From Verrucomicrobiota bacterium (lineage in GTDB: Bacteria > Verrucomicrobiota > Verrucomicrobiia > Limisphaerales > J093): a stretch of 54,279 bases of DNA. Each line of letters starts with the position of its first letter. Position 1 is the first letter of the stretch. The translations under genes were made by a program, and so were the position numbers. Of the stretch, positions 54,173 to 54,279 are shown piece after piece. Under the pieces are notes generated by a model. That model saw nothing but the letters and a program-made list of their open reading frames with translations, did no database searches and had not been told where the DNA came from. Where the stretch lies: the NCBI GenBank assembly GCA_029556615.1, contig JAKQDD010000074.1, positions 1-54,279 on the forward strand, in the 5' to 3' direction.

Positions 54173-54274
54173 GTTGCGCCCAATTTGGCCTGTGGCGAGG
54201 CGCGACGAAGGAGCATAGCCGCCAGCGCTCTGTGACTGAGGAGCAACGACGCCACAGGCCAAATCCGGCGCAAC
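54173..54274. repeat. Long inverted-repeat element, probably an interspersed repeat
   Basis: The left arm (54173-54197) and right arm (54250-54274) are 25 bases each and complementary except at two positions. They contain a perfect 15-bp core (54183-54197 against 54250-54264) and a perfect outer 8-bp GTTGCGCC/GGCGCAAC. The 52-base spacer carries similar A/G-rich words (GACGAAGGAGC and GAGGAGCAACGAC). No coding frame fits. It could be a REP/MITE-like element or a structured RNA or terminator after the TatD gene. The window ends 5 bases later, so its outer limits are unknown. Confidence 0.6.
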
Positions 54275-54279
54275 CCACC

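Overview
The window is very G+C-rich bacterial DNA and most likely comes from the Verrucomicrobiota (Limisphaerales/Pedosphaera-like). The evidence is the combination of a giant delta-60-repeat protein, a giant LamG/CARDB/Calx-beta-like protein with a C-terminal FYRA tail, an 'H-x9-DG' prepilin remnant, a secreted GH106-like glycosidase, a secreted sugar-phosphate-isomerase-like protein and a DUF2339 membrane protein. No rRNA, tRNA, CRISPR array, phage or intact insertion sequence was seen.

Layout. (1) 0.6-6 kb: a secreted GH106-like glycoside hydrolase, the decayed remnant of another secreted carbohydrate-active-type protein on the opposite strand, and an O-antigen-ligase family membrane protein. 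(2) 6.4-13.6 kb: a tight three-gene operon of one very large TPR protein and two coiled-coil/TPR proteins, of unknown role, ending at a REP-like hairpin. (3) 13.8-36.1 kb: a DUF2339 membrane protein, then two giant exported proteins transcribed divergently from a 253-bp gap. One is 3275 aa (LamG, CARDB, Calx-beta-like, cadherin/Ig-like). The other is 3000 aa and built as five propellers of exactly seven delta-60 repeats each. (4) 36.1-36.8 kb: a small gene graveyard with two pseudogene fragments. (5) 36.8-37.9 kb: a PilP/GspC-like secretion or pilus protein.

(6) 38.0-44.7 kb: the most interesting locus, a translationally coupled five-gene operon. It encodes a 2[4Fe-4S] ferredoxin-like protein, a radical SAM enzyme, a DUF116-polyprenyl diphosphate synthase fusion, a short prenyltransferase/squalene-oxidase-repeat protein and a squalene-hopene-cyclase-like class II terpene cyclase with a DxDD acid motif. 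Together they look like a self-contained isoprenoid/cyclic terpenoid lipid pathway with iron-sulfur redox chemistry. I do not recognise it as a characterised pathway.

(7) 44.9-54.3 kb: housekeeping and metabolic genes. These are a PtsN-like EIIA, argS with an unusual inverted repeat ending at its start codon, a stand-alone CoaB-like flavoprotein, a secreted TIM-barrel isomerase-like protein, an Acg-type nitroreductase, a membrane-anchored coiled-coil protein, a LON substrate-binding-domain protein, a GH13 alpha-amylase family enzyme and a TatD-family metal-dependent hydrolase. The window ends in a long inverted repeat that is probably an interspersed genomic repeat.

Many very long antisense open frames exist because of the extreme base composition; they were judged spurious. 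All family assignments come from reading motifs and sequence character, not from database searches.
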